This document shows, one piece after another, positions 15,018 to 22,097 of a stretch of 23,684 bases of DNA. Below the pieces are notes generated by a model. It was not told where the DNA came from and did no database searches. It saw only the letters and a list, made by a program, of their open reading frames with translations. The translations under genes were made by a program, and so were the position numbers. The stretch covers positions 1-23,684 of the forward strand of contig DATNIB010000023.1 of the NCBI GenBank assembly GCA_035604685.1, given 5' to 3'. This stretch comes from DATNIB01 sp035604685 (GTDB lineage Bacteria > Actinomycetota > Acidimicrobiia > Acidimicrobiales > RAAP-2). Each line of letters begins with the position of its first letter. The stretch's first letter is position 1.

Positions 15018-15275
15018 GTGTGGACATTGTCCACGCCGGGTGTTACCATTGTCTACGTCGCCCGGGATCGCCACCAACGCACGCAAGTCGAACAGGCGCT
15101 GCAGGACGCCGAGCGCGACGGCTGCGTGGTCGAGGTGAGACACGCCGGCCACACCTGGGGTCACCTGGTGGCTCCGAACGGGCAACGGCTCCGCGTGTGG
15201 AGCACGCCCAAGAACGCCGATGTGGCGGCGAAGGTGATCCGTCGCTTCGCGCGCAGCAACAGGAAGGGGCAGTGA
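15018..15275 (+). CDS. HicA-like small protein, candidate toxin
   Basis: An 85-residue protein from the chosen start. The core, GCVVEVRHAGHTWGHLVAPNG followed by RVWSTPKNADVAAKVIRRFAR, resembles the HicA-like fold of double-stranded-RNA-binding mRNA interferases (strand, GH motif, strand, then a helix after the conserved STP). The start is unclear: GTG 15018 and TTG 15027 are the last usual start codons before the core, and neither has a clear binding site; they lie in a palindrome. One base separates its stop from the ATG of an HTH protein, so the two are co-translated. Toxin function is inferred from fold and gene order, not from an established family member. Confidence 0.6.
   Translation: MWTLSTPGVTIVYVARDRHQRTQVEQALQDAERDGCVVEVRHAGHTWGHLVAPNGQRLRVWSTPKNADVAAKVIRRFARSNRKGQ
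15020..15034. promoter_or_regulatory. 15-bp palindrome at the head of the HicA-like/HTH pair
   Basis: GTGGACATTGTCCAC has 7-bp arms around a central T. It overlaps the candidate start codons of the HicA-like gene. It is well placed as an operator for the HTH partner encoded by the second gene. A TACCAT (-10 type) lies just downstream at 15044-15049, so the true start of transcription and of translation both need testing. Confidence 0.45.
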
Positions 15276-15276
15276 C

Positions 15277-15798
15277 ATGACGAGCTTCACATTTCGCATT
15301 CGGCTCCGCGACGCTCTCAGCGACGAGGAGGCCGACAGGCTCTACGAGGCGTTCGACGAGGAGATCGCCATCGAAGAGGGTCCGAAAGGCCACTTCGTGG
15401 GCTGCGAACGGGAGGCCGAGCACTTCCTCGACGCGGTGCTCGACGCGCTCGCCGAGGTCATCACGCTTGGATTCGAGCCCCTGGCCGTCGAAGACGAGCT
15501 CGTGTCGATGGCCGACATCGCCGAGCGGACCGGCCGCAGCCGGCAGTCGGTGTCCATGCTGGCCAACGATCAGCGGGGCCCCGGCGGTTTCCCCCGGGCC
15601 GTCGCCGGCAACGTCCGCAGCCCCCTCTGGCACTGGGCCGACGTCGCGGCCTGGTTCGAGAGCGCGGGATCCGGCGAGGCGGTTGTGGAAGACCGGATCC
15701 GGACGATCGCCGCGGTCAACGGCGCACTGGCCAACCGTGTCCTGCGTCGAGAGCGACCGCAGGACGCGGAGCGGATCCGGCGGCGGCTCGCCGGTTGA
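15277..15798 (+). CDS. HTH protein, candidate antitoxin of the HicA-like partner
   Basis: A 173-residue protein. The N-terminal part (1-70) has an alpha/beta look with FRIRLRDALSDEEADRLYEAF and a conserved REAEHFLDAVLDALAEV helix. The middle is an AlpA/MerR-like helix-turn-helix (SMADIAERTGRSRQSVSML, about 77-95) followed by RGPGGFPRAV and PLWHWADVAAWF. The latter block is common in Actinobacteria, where it marks a DNA-binding unit. AGGAAGGGG just ahead of the ATG is a good binding site. Position directly after a HicA-like gene suggests an antitoxin and autoregulator that replaces the usual HicB. It could also be a general regulator. Confidence 0.72.
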   Translation: MTSFTFRIRLRDALSDEEADRLYEAFDEEIAIEEGPKGHFVGCEREAEHFLDAVLDALAEVITLGFEPLAVEDELVSMADIAERTGRSRQSVSMLANDQRGPGGFPRAVAGNVRSPLWHWADVAAWFESAGSGEAVVEDRIRTIAAVNGALANRVLRRERPQDAERIRRRLAG

Positions 15799-15823
15799 AG
15801 TGCGGGGCCGACCGCGCCCGGGA

Positions 15824-15845
15824 CGCGGGAGCGCTCGGTCCCGCG
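15824..15845. terminator. Stem-loop between convergent genes
   Basis: CGCGGGA (15824-15830) pairs with TCCCGCG (15839-15845) around an 8-base loop, in the 57-base gap between the HTH gene and the acyltransferase gene, whose stops face each other. No U-tract is present. It is likely a two-way terminator or RNA-stabilising hairpin. Confidence 0.5.
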
Positions 15846-15855
15846 GGTGGGTCGT

Positions 15856-16812
15856 TCAGCGCGGCCAGCGGCCGTGGGCAACGGGGCGGTCGTCGGCGGG
15901 AGAGGGACCAAGCGCCCAAGTCCTACGCCAGGAGGACACGGCCGGACCGCGCAGCGTCGGCGGGTCGTCCCCCGCGGCGCGCCGCCGCGCCCGCCACCAG
16001 TCGGTTGCCACCTCGTCGCCGAGCAGCGTGATCGCCTGCTCGACGCGCACGCCGAACCGGCGGGCGTCCTCGCCGTCGCGGGCGGTCATCGGGTCCCCGA
16101 AGAGAACTGCGACCGGCGAGCGGCGGAAGCGGCGCCCCTCGTTCTCGACGCCCGAGGCTGCCCCGGGGTTTTCGTCGCGCTTGGGGAGCACCCGTCGCGT
16201 GCCGTGCAGGTACACGGGGACGATGGGGTGGCCCGTCCGCTCCGAGAGGTAGGCGGCGCCGCCACGGAAGGGCTGCGCCCAGCCGTCGGCCGTCCGGCCT
16301 CCCTCGGGGAAGATGACGAGGTTCCAGCCCTCCTCCAGGAGGCCGGCCGCCGTGTCCGCCGAGCGCCGGTTGACCCGGGTCCGGTCGATCGGGATGGCGG
16401 CCAGCGTGAGGGACCACAGCGCGGCCTTCCAGGTGCGGTCGAAGAAAGTGTCCGACGCCGCGGCGACGACGCTGCGATGGCGAAAGCGCGTCGGCAGCGT
16501 GGTCAAGAGGAGGGCGGTGTCGATGTGGCTGGCGTGGTTGGCGGCGAAGATGACCGGCCCCTCGAGGTGGCGCAGCCGGTCGAGGCCGCGGACGGTCGCC
16601 GGCGCCACGGCGCGGGTCAGCGGCCGCGTCACGTTGTCGACCAGCACCGCCCGCACCAGGCGCACCGGGTAGCGGCGGGACCAGTCGTGGTCGTACTCGA
16701 GGCCGACGCGCCGCTCGGGGCCGGGGCGCGAGACGCCGCCGGGCCAGGTCGGCTGGGTCCAGAGGAAGCTGGGCTTCTCGATGCCCGCTCGCGGGCCCGC
16801 CCGGCGGCTCAC
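15856..16812 (-). CDS. PlsC-type 1-acylglycerol-3-phosphate acyltransferase-like protein
   Basis: Last gene of the four-gene lipid operon, 318 residues. Acyltransferase motifs in order are NHASHID at 92-98 (NHx4D), the IPIDRTR block near 140-146, FPEGGRT at 168-174 and HPIVPVYLHGT near 195-205. It should move an acyl group from a thioester onto a hydroxyl, usually of a glycerophosphate lipid, at the inner membrane; in this operon the acceptor may differ. The GTG start shares four bases with the stop of the LarA-like gene. The open frame continues upstream through that gene, but that part is an out-of-frame shadow. The C-terminal 60 residues are rich in Arg and Pro and poorly defined. Confidence 0.88.
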   Translation of the reverse strand: MSRRAGPRAGIEKPSFLWTQPTWPGGVSRPGPERRVGLEYDHDWSRRYPVRLVRAVLVDNVTRPLTRAVAPATVRGLDRLRHLEGPVIFAANHASHIDTALLLTTLPTRFRHRSVVAAASDTFFDRTWKAALWSLTLAAIPIDRTRVNRRSADTAAGLLEEGWNLVIFPEGGRTADGWAQPFRGGAAYLSERTGHPIVPVYLHGTRRVLPKRDENPGAASGVENEGRRFRRSPVAVLFGDPMTARDGEDARRFGVRVEQAITLLGDEVATDWWRARRRAAGDDPPTLRGPAVSSWRRTWALGPSPADDRPVAHGRWPR

Positions 16813-18398
16813 TGGACGTCGGCCATGAGGATGGGCGGGGCGTGCAGGTGGGTGATCGATGGCGAGGGCCCGACGACGTCGGTCGCCATCTCCAGGGCGT
16901 CGTTGAGCGTGCTGGCCGGCGCGAAGCCGAGGCGCCGCACTGCCTTGGGGTCGCCGCCCACCACGATGACGCGCCCCAGGTGCTCGAGGGCGTGCGCGCA
17001 CCAGTACCACATGTAGAAGGGGTGGACGCCGTGGTAGGCGTGGCCGGTCCGGTAGAGGTGGATGTACCAAGGGTCGGTGGCGAAGGACTCCTCGAAGTGC
17101 TTGGACATCTCCATGGGATCGGTCGTCTGGGACAGCACCTGCTCGTAGAAGTCGATGTAGCTCGGGTGGTGCCCGGGGTGGAAGGCGGGCGGCGTCGGGT
17201 GGCGCAGGATCAGCACGCCCCCCTCGCGCACGAGCGGCTTGCCGCGGTAGAGGTTGAAGAAGTACCCGAGGCCGAGGCAGGCGACCAGGATCGGGTTCAT
17301 GATCGAGTTCACGTTGTAGGGGCAGATGTAGGGGAGCCCCATGGTGAGCACGTCGCTCTGGCCCTCCACCGCCACACCCTGCTGGGCCCAGACGTTGGCC
17401 GTCGACCGCGCGTGCACCGCCTCCACCTCGCCCGCCTGCACCGAGGTCATGGCGTGGGGGGCCTTGATGTTGTGGAAGATCTGGCGGGCCAGGCGGTTGG
17501 GCGTCCGGGCGAGGGCGGCCGAGCTGGCGGCGAAGGTCGAGCGGTCCCTGAGCGACCACTCCCACTCGCGCTTCTGCAGGAAGGCGAACTGGCTGGGGAA
17601 GGTGTCGGTGTTGAGGGTGGTCTCGATCTGGAACACCTTCACGCCGCTGTCCTTGATCAGCTGGCCCATCCGCCAGTTGGACGAGTGCAGCTCAGAGGCC
17701 GGCGCGTCCATGAAGGACTTGGAGTGGGTCATGGTCTGGGGGTTGTGGTGGTGGCGCAGGCTCCGGTAGCTGGCGAGGCCGGTGGCCACGCTCTTGTGCC
17801 CGCCGTCCATGGTGACGAGGGTGATGTTCACGTAGACCAAGAGGTCGCTCGTGGCGGCGCGCTTGTTGAGCTCGACGTCCTCGCCCCGGTCGGTGACGCC
17901 GAGGTGGATGAGGTTGTCGGGGTCCTCGGCGTCGTGCTGGGTGAGCAGGCCGCCGGGGGCGAATGCCTCGTAGATGCGGTCGCCCAGCGCGTGGCGCAGC
18001 TCGGGCTCGGTCATGCGGCGGTGCAGGGCTAGGGCCGCCACCAGCACGACGTCGTCGACGCCGGCCGCCGCGGCCGCGTCGAGCACGGCCTCGATCACCA
18101 GCTGGCGGACGTCGGGCGACTGCATGGGGGGGAGCGGCAGCGAGACGTCGTCGAAGCAGATGGTGAGGCGCATGCCCGAGAAGAGGAGGGCGGAGAGGGG
18201 CGGGCTGTCGCCCAGCGGGTGCTCGAGCGCGTGGCGGATGGCGGTGACGGGGTCTTCCAGCGCCTTGTGCGGCTCGGGGGCGTAGACGACGCGGGTCCCC
18301 TCGGGGAGCTTCTCCAGCACGTAGCCCTCGCCGTTCCAGAACAGCGTGGGCGGGGTGGAGCCGTCCACCTCGAGCACAAAGCCGGGCCGTGGGCTCAT
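16809..18398 (-). CDS. LarA-like protein (DUF2088, lactate racemase fold)
   Basis: A 529-residue relative of the nickel-dependent racemase LarA, about 100 residues longer than the usual form. LarA-type motifs seen are FDDVSLPLPP (82-91, in place of the usual D-x-TRP-x-P), ALHRRMTEPELRHALG (His126) and GGHKSVATGLASY (200-211). In the last, Lys202 stands where LarA has the lysine that carries the nickel-pincer cofactor; HHHN follows at 216-219. This suggests that the cofactor site is kept and that the substrate is a 2-hydroxyacid or polyol. LarB, LarC and LarE, which make the cofactor, are not in the window. The ATG shares four bases with the stop of the dehydrogenase gene, and AAGGGA lies about 10 bases upstream. 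The C-terminal extension (HLYRTGHAYHGVHPFYMWYW) is unfamiliar. Confidence 0.82.
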   Translation of the reverse strand: MSPRPGFVLEVDGSTPPTLFWNGEGYVLEKLPEGTRVVYAPEPHKALEDPVTAIRHALEHPLGDSPPLSALLFSGMRLTICFDDVSLPLPPMQSPDVRQLVIEAVLDAAAAAGVDDVVLVAALALHRRMTEPELRHALGDRIYEAFAPGGLLTQHDAEDPDNLIHLGVTDRGEDVELNKRAATSDLLVYVNITLVTMDGGHKSVATGLASYRSLRHHHNPQTMTHSKSFMDAPASELHSSNWRMGQLIKDSGVKVFQIETTLNTDTFPSQFAFLQKREWEWSLRDRSTFAASSAALARTPNRLARQIFHNIKAPHAMTSVQAGEVEAVHARSTANVWAQQGVAVEGQSDVLTMGLPYICPYNVNSIMNPILVACLGLGYFFNLYRGKPLVREGGVLILRHPTPPAFHPGHHPSYIDFYEQVLSQTTDPMEMSKHFEESFATDPWYIHLYRTGHAYHGVHPFYMWYWCAHALEHLGRVIVVGGDPKAVRRLGFAPASTLNDALEMATDVVGPSPSITHLHAPPILMADVQ

Positions 18399-19648
18399 CG
18401 AGGGCGTCCCTTCGTCGATTGGGTGAGGTCGAAGGCGACCTTCACCGAGCCGCGCCGTCCGGCCGCGCCGGCGTGGCCGACCGCCTCCTCGAAGCGGTCG
18501 AGCGGGTAGGTGGCGGACACCAGGCGGCCGGTGTGCAACGCCCCGGCCAGCTCGATCGCCAGATCGAACGTGCGCACGCGGGCGTCTGCGACCCGCTCGG
18601 TCCCGTAGGCGTAGGCGCCGAGCAGCGTCACCTCGCGGTGCCAGAGCGGGGCGAGGTCGACCCGGATGGCACCGGGCATCCCGACGAGGACCACCCGCCC
18701 CCGCGCGCGCACCATGGCGAGCGCCTGCTCGATCGAGTCGGCCGACCCGACGCAGTCGAACACGACGTCGGCCCCGCCGCTCAGGCGGTCGACGGACTCG
18801 GAGCCGACCGCCATCGTGTGGCGCCGGCGCCTCACCGCCCGGGCGAGCTGCGTCGAGTCGAGGGCGAGCGTGGCACCGAGCTCTTCCGCCCACTTGCGCT
18901 GGTGGGCGTAGCGGGCGCCGACCAGCAGCGCTTCGGGGACCGCAGCGCGGCCGGTGCTTCCTAGGTACGAGATGGCGGCCACGGTCAGGAGGCCGAGGGT
19001 GCCGGCGCCGATGACCGCCACCACGTCGGTCTCGCGCAGGCCCGCGGCCAGCGCCGCGTGGAGCGCGCAGGCGAGCGGTTCCACGGTGACCGCGTCCTGG
19101 TCGGTCAGCTCGTCGGGGACGGCGTAGAGCTGCGACTCGTGCGCGACCAGGCCGGCGGCGGACCACCCGCCGCCCGTGTCCGCGCAGAAGCCGGTCTGGA
19201 GTCCGGGGCGGATGTGCCCGAAAGCCACCCGCTCGCAGTCCCCCGTGAGACCCTCAGCGCAGGCGGGGCAGAGCGGGCTGATCCGGCGCGCCCGGCAGCT
19301 GAGCACCGGCTCGATCACGACCCGCCCCTCGGCCGGGATTGGTTCCCCCGACGCCGAGGTGGCGTTGTCCTGCACGCACCCGACGATCTCGTGCCCGGGA
19401 ACGAAGGGGAAGCTGACCAGCGCCTCGAAGTAACGCGAGCTGCGGCCGTCGAGGGTCGAGAGGTCCGAGCCGCAGATGCCAGAGAGGATCGGCTGCACGC
19501 GGTGCCAGCCCTCGCCCGGGAGCTCGGGGGCCTCTCCGTCCACCAGGCGGAGCGGGCTGACGCCCGCACCGCGTCCCGACCCAAAGCTCGACACCACGCG
19601 GGCGGCGGCGAAGCGCGCCAGGTTCCGTTCGAAGACCAGCGTGTTCAT
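18395..19648 (-). CDS. Zinc-dependent alcohol dehydrogenase (MDR family)
   Basis: Medium-chain dehydrogenase of 417 residues. Catalytic zinc ligands are expected at Cys59 (GICGSD) and at His86 and Glu87 (GHEIVG). A structural zinc lobe is suggested by Cys118, 127, 130 and 138, although their spacing is wider than in classic alcohol dehydrogenases. The Rossmann motif GAGTLG is at 214-219. The protein is longer than the common 340-380 because of an N-terminal extension and an insert near residues 245-275. Within the operon it could oxidise or reduce the alcohol/aldehyde formed by the acyl reductase, which is inference. Both ends are 4-base overlaps with neighbours, so all four genes are likely translated in sequence. 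Confidence 0.9.
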   Translation of the reverse strand: MNTLVFERNLARFAAARVVSSFGSGRGAGVSPLRLVDGEAPELPGEGWHRVQPILSGICGSDLSTLDGRSSRYFEALVSFPFVPGHEIVGCVQDNATSASGEPIPAEGRVVIEPVLSCRARRISPLCPACAEGLTGDCERVAFGHIRPGLQTGFCADTGGGWSAAGLVAHESQLYAVPDELTDQDAVTVEPLACALHAALAAGLRETDVVAVIGAGTLGLLTVAAISYLGSTGRAAVPEALLVGARYAHQRKWAEELGATLALDSTQLARAVRRRRHTMAVGSESVDRLSGGADVVFDCVGSADSIEQALAMVRARGRVVLVGMPGAIRVDLAPLWHREVTLLGAYAYGTERVADARVRTFDLAIELAGALHTGRLVSATYPLDRFEEAVGHAGAAGRRGSVKVAFDLTQSTKGRPR

Positions 19649-22050
19649 TCGCCGATCACCGCGTCGTCGAGCAGCCAGCCGGCGCGTCGGCCCGGCCGCG
19701 CGGTGTCGAAGGAACCGAGGGGGAGCGGGCGGTCCGAGCCGCCCTCGGCCTTGGACCAGTGCTCCACGTGCCAGCCCCGGCGGCGCGCCAGCGACGCGAG
19801 CCGGGTGTCCGGGTTGACCGCGACCGGGAAGCCGACCGCCTCAAGCATGGCCAGGTCGCTCGAGGAGTCGGCGTATGCGACGGACTCGCCAAGCTTCAGA
19901 CCCCGGTCCTCGGCGTAGTCGGCGAGCAGGGAGGCCCGAGCCTCGCCGATGGGCGGGAGGTCGTCCAAACGTCCGGTGTAGCGACCGTCGCGCTGACCGA
20001 GGTGCGCGCAGACCACGTCGTCGAAGAGCACCGCGAACGGGGCGACGACCACGTCGAGCGCACCCGTGATGAGGAGCGTCCGGTGCCCGAGCCGCCGGTG
20101 CTCGCGCACGCGCGCGATGCCGGCCGGGAACGACCGCGGCAGCAGGAACCGGTGGAAGAGCTCCCAGGCGTCCGCCTCGACCTGGGCCACCGACGCCCCC
20201 TCGTAACGGCGGTAGAAGGAGCGGAGGAAGTCGCCGCGATCCCGGCGGTCGAGGGCTAGCCAGCCCGGCGCCGCGCCCAACAGCTCGGCCACGAAGGTGC
20301 CGCGGCGCTCGGCCTTCAGGTGCCGGCTGGCCAGCCAGGCGTAGGAGTCGACGACGTTGGAGGCGATCAGGGTGTGCTCGAGGTCGAACACGGCGAGGTG
20401 CCGGTCGGGGGAGAGGATGGCCCGGCGGCCCCGCTCGGCCCGGCCTGGCGTCGCGGTCCGGCCCGGCGTCGTCCTGACCCTGGCGTGCTCCACCACCGAG
20501 GGCAGGTGCACGTCCTGGACGTAGTGGTCCCAGTCGATCGCGGCCGGGTCGAAGCAGAAGCGCCCCCGCTCCTCCTCACCCAGCTCGTCCCAGAGCGAGA
20601 GGAGGCGGTCGACCCGGTAGCGGGCCTCGGTCTCGGTGTAGGCCCCGTAGAGCTCGACGTAGCCAAGGGCCCGCTTGGCCAGCGTGTGCCGGTCGTCCAG
20701 CCGCTCGGCCCAGCGGGCCTCCCGGCCGCGGAAGGGGACCCGGTTGAGCACCTTCTCGGCGCCGTCCATGAGCCGGGTGGCGCGTTGGAGCTGACGCTGC
20801 ACGCGGCCGCGGCCCGGGAAGGACCACTCCGGGACGCTGATGGGCTGGCCGCGGTCGTCGTAGAGCGGGTGCGCGCCGAACCACTCCTCGACCAGTTCGA
20901 CCAGCCGCCCGTAGAGCAACGGGTTCCGCACGCCCGAGGCCACGTGGTACACGGGATTGGCGTCGGTCTCGGGCCCCTTGGCCGCCACCGCCAGGATGGC
21001 GGCGGCCACCAGGTCGACCGGGATGACGTCGACCACCCCCTCGGGCACGCCAGGGAACTCCTTCAGCAGGCCGCGGGCGTAGGAAATGATGATCGGCTCG
21101 GCCATTCGGAAGCCCCGGATCCATCCGGGTCGGGGCTCCTCCAACGCCGACTCGATGATGGACGGGCGCACGATGCTGAGCGGCACCTCGGCCGGCGCCC
21201 CCGCGCCGTGCTGGCCGATGAGGGCCATCTCGCCCAGGGCCTTCGTGAAGGCGTAGGCGTCGGGCCAGCCGAGCGCCTGGGCCCGGGCGAACCCGGCGTC
21301 GACCAGCTGGCGCTTCACCCAGTCCTCGCGCAGGCGCTCCGCCCGACCGGCCAAGAGGTGGGTGCCGGCCGCGCCGAGCTCGGAGCGCGCCCGCTTGATG
21401 AGCTCGCGCAGCCGCTCCGGGCCCCGCGACTCGACCTCGAGATCGGACCGGAGCCGTTCGGCGCTCGCGACCTCGGCCCGCCAGTCCACCTGGAGCGTGA
21501 AGCGGTTGGCGCTCAGCAGCTCCTCGCGGACGACGCCCTGGTGCGTGCCGGCGACGTACGCCGTCGACACCGCGATGAGGTGACGCGGTCCGTCGTTCTT
21601 CCCGGCGGTCGCGCGGGCGGCCGCGACGGCGGCCGCGACACGGGAGGGGCCCAACAGGTTCACCGAGACGGCCTGGTCGAGCGGGGAGTCGAAGGCCACG
21701 CTGGCGGCCGAGTGGATCACGATGTCGCTCGCCGCGAGCAGTGCGCGGCCCTCGTCGTCCAGCCCGAGGCCATCCTGGCTCACGTCGCCGGCCACCGCGA
21801 TCAGTCGCGGCGCGATGCTCTCTTGAAAACCGTCGCCCAGTTCCCGGCGCAGCCGGTCGAAGCAGTCGTTGCGCAGGATCTCGCGGGCCGCGCGCTCGGG
21901 GGCGGTGGCGCGGCGGCTCGGACGGACGAGGGCGACGACGTCGGCCTCGGGGATGGAGCGCAGGATCCGTTCGATCAGGGCCGTGCCGAGGAAGCCCGTG
22001 CCTCCGGTCACGAAGAAGCGCCTGGCGCGCAGCGTGCTGCCGAGCTCCAT
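19645..22050 (-). CDS. Fatty acyl-CoA reductase-like / HAD-IB fusion protein
   Basis: First gene of the operon, 801 residues. The N-terminal half is an extended SDR of the fatty acyl-CoA reductase (male-sterility, NAD_binding_4) type. It has GGTGFLG at 16-22, STAYVAGT at 162-169, the active-site pair Tyr266 and Lys270 in YAFTK, and SIVRPSIIESALEEPRPGWI around 292-311. A helical region at 440-520 follows as in FAR C-terminal domains. Residues 550-770 form a HAD-IB domain with FDLEHT (Asp556), ITGALD and YADSSSD (Asp728, Asp732). Two HAD residues differ from the norm: the second motif-I aspartate is Glu558 and the usual motif-III lysine seems to be Arg705. Likely role: reduction of an acyl thioester to aldehyde or alcohol; the HAD part may act on a phosphorylated intermediate or be structural. 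Confidence 0.88.
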   Translation of the reverse strand: MELGSTLRARRFFVTGGTGFLGTALIERILRSIPEADVVALVRPSRRATAPERAAREILRNDCFDRLRRELGDGFQESIAPRLIAVAGDVSQDGLGLDDEGRALLAASDIVIHSAASVAFDSPLDQAVSVNLLGPSRVAAAVAAARATAGKNDGPRHLIAVSTAYVAGTHQGVVREELLSANRFTLQVDWRAEVASAERLRSDLEVESRGPERLRELIKRARSELGAAGTHLLAGRAERLREDWVKRQLVDAGFARAQALGWPDAYAFTKALGEMALIGQHGAGAPAEVPLSIVRPSIIESALEEPRPGWIRGFRMAEPIIISYARGLLKEFPGVPEGVVDVIPVDLVAAAILAVAAKGPETDANPVYHVASGVRNPLLYGRLVELVEEWFGAHPLYDDRGQPISVPEWSFPGRGRVQRQLQRATRLMDGAEKVLNRVPFRGREARWAERLDDRHTLAKRALGYVELYGAYTETEARYRVDRLLSLWDELGEEERGRFCFDPAAIDWDHYVQDVHLPSVVEHARVRTTPGRTATPGRAERGRRAILSPDRHLAVFDLEHTLIASNVVDSYAWLASRHLKAERRGTFVAELLGAAPGWLALDRRDRGDFLRSFYRRYEGASVAQVEADAWELFHRFLLPRSFPAGIARVREHRRLGHRTLLITGALDVVVAPFAVLFDDVVCAHLGQRDGRYTGRLDDLPPIGEARASLLADYAEDRGLKLGESVAYADSSSDLAMLEAVGFPVAVNPDTRLASLARRRGWHVEHWSKAEGGSDRPLPLGSFDTARPGRRAGWLLDDAVIGE

Positions 22051-22060
22051 GGGCCTCTGT

Positions 22061-22074
22061 CTACCATTTGGTAG
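22061..22074. promoter_or_regulatory. TetR operator-like palindrome 1
   Basis: CTACCATTTGGTAG, with 6-bp arms CTACCA and TGGTAG. It is part of a 17-base repeat (TGTCTACCATTTGGTAG, 22058-22074) repeated 23 bases on with one change. It lies 11 bases ahead of the reductase start, where it would cover that promoter. Confidence 0.8.
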
Positions 22075-22083
22075 GCGGATTGT

Positions 22084-22097
22084 CTACCATGTGGTAG
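22084..22097. promoter_or_regulatory. TetR operator-like palindrome 2
   Basis: CTACCATGTGGTAG, with the same arms as copy 1, ending directly before the ATG of the TetR gene. Its TACCAT (22085-22090) fits a TAnnnT -10 box for a leaderless tetR transcript. On the minus strand the repeats give two TAGACA hexamers 17 bases apart, a plausible -35/-10 pair for the operon. A dimer bound to each site would shut both directions. Confidence 0.75.

Noticed and set aside
14880..15299. Upstream extension of the Ig-domain membrane protein
   Set aside because: It would cross the HicA-like gene on the other strand, lacks membrane or domain features, and the GTG at 14879 has a good ribosome binding site.
16813..17565. 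Upstream extension of the acyltransferase gene
   Set aside because: The extra sequence is an out-of-frame reading of the LarA-like gene; the GTG overlapping its stop fits the operon pattern.
18399..19166. Upstream extension of the LarA-like gene
   Set aside because: It reads the alcohol dehydrogenase gene in the wrong frame; the ATG at 18398 overlaps that gene's stop by 4 bases.
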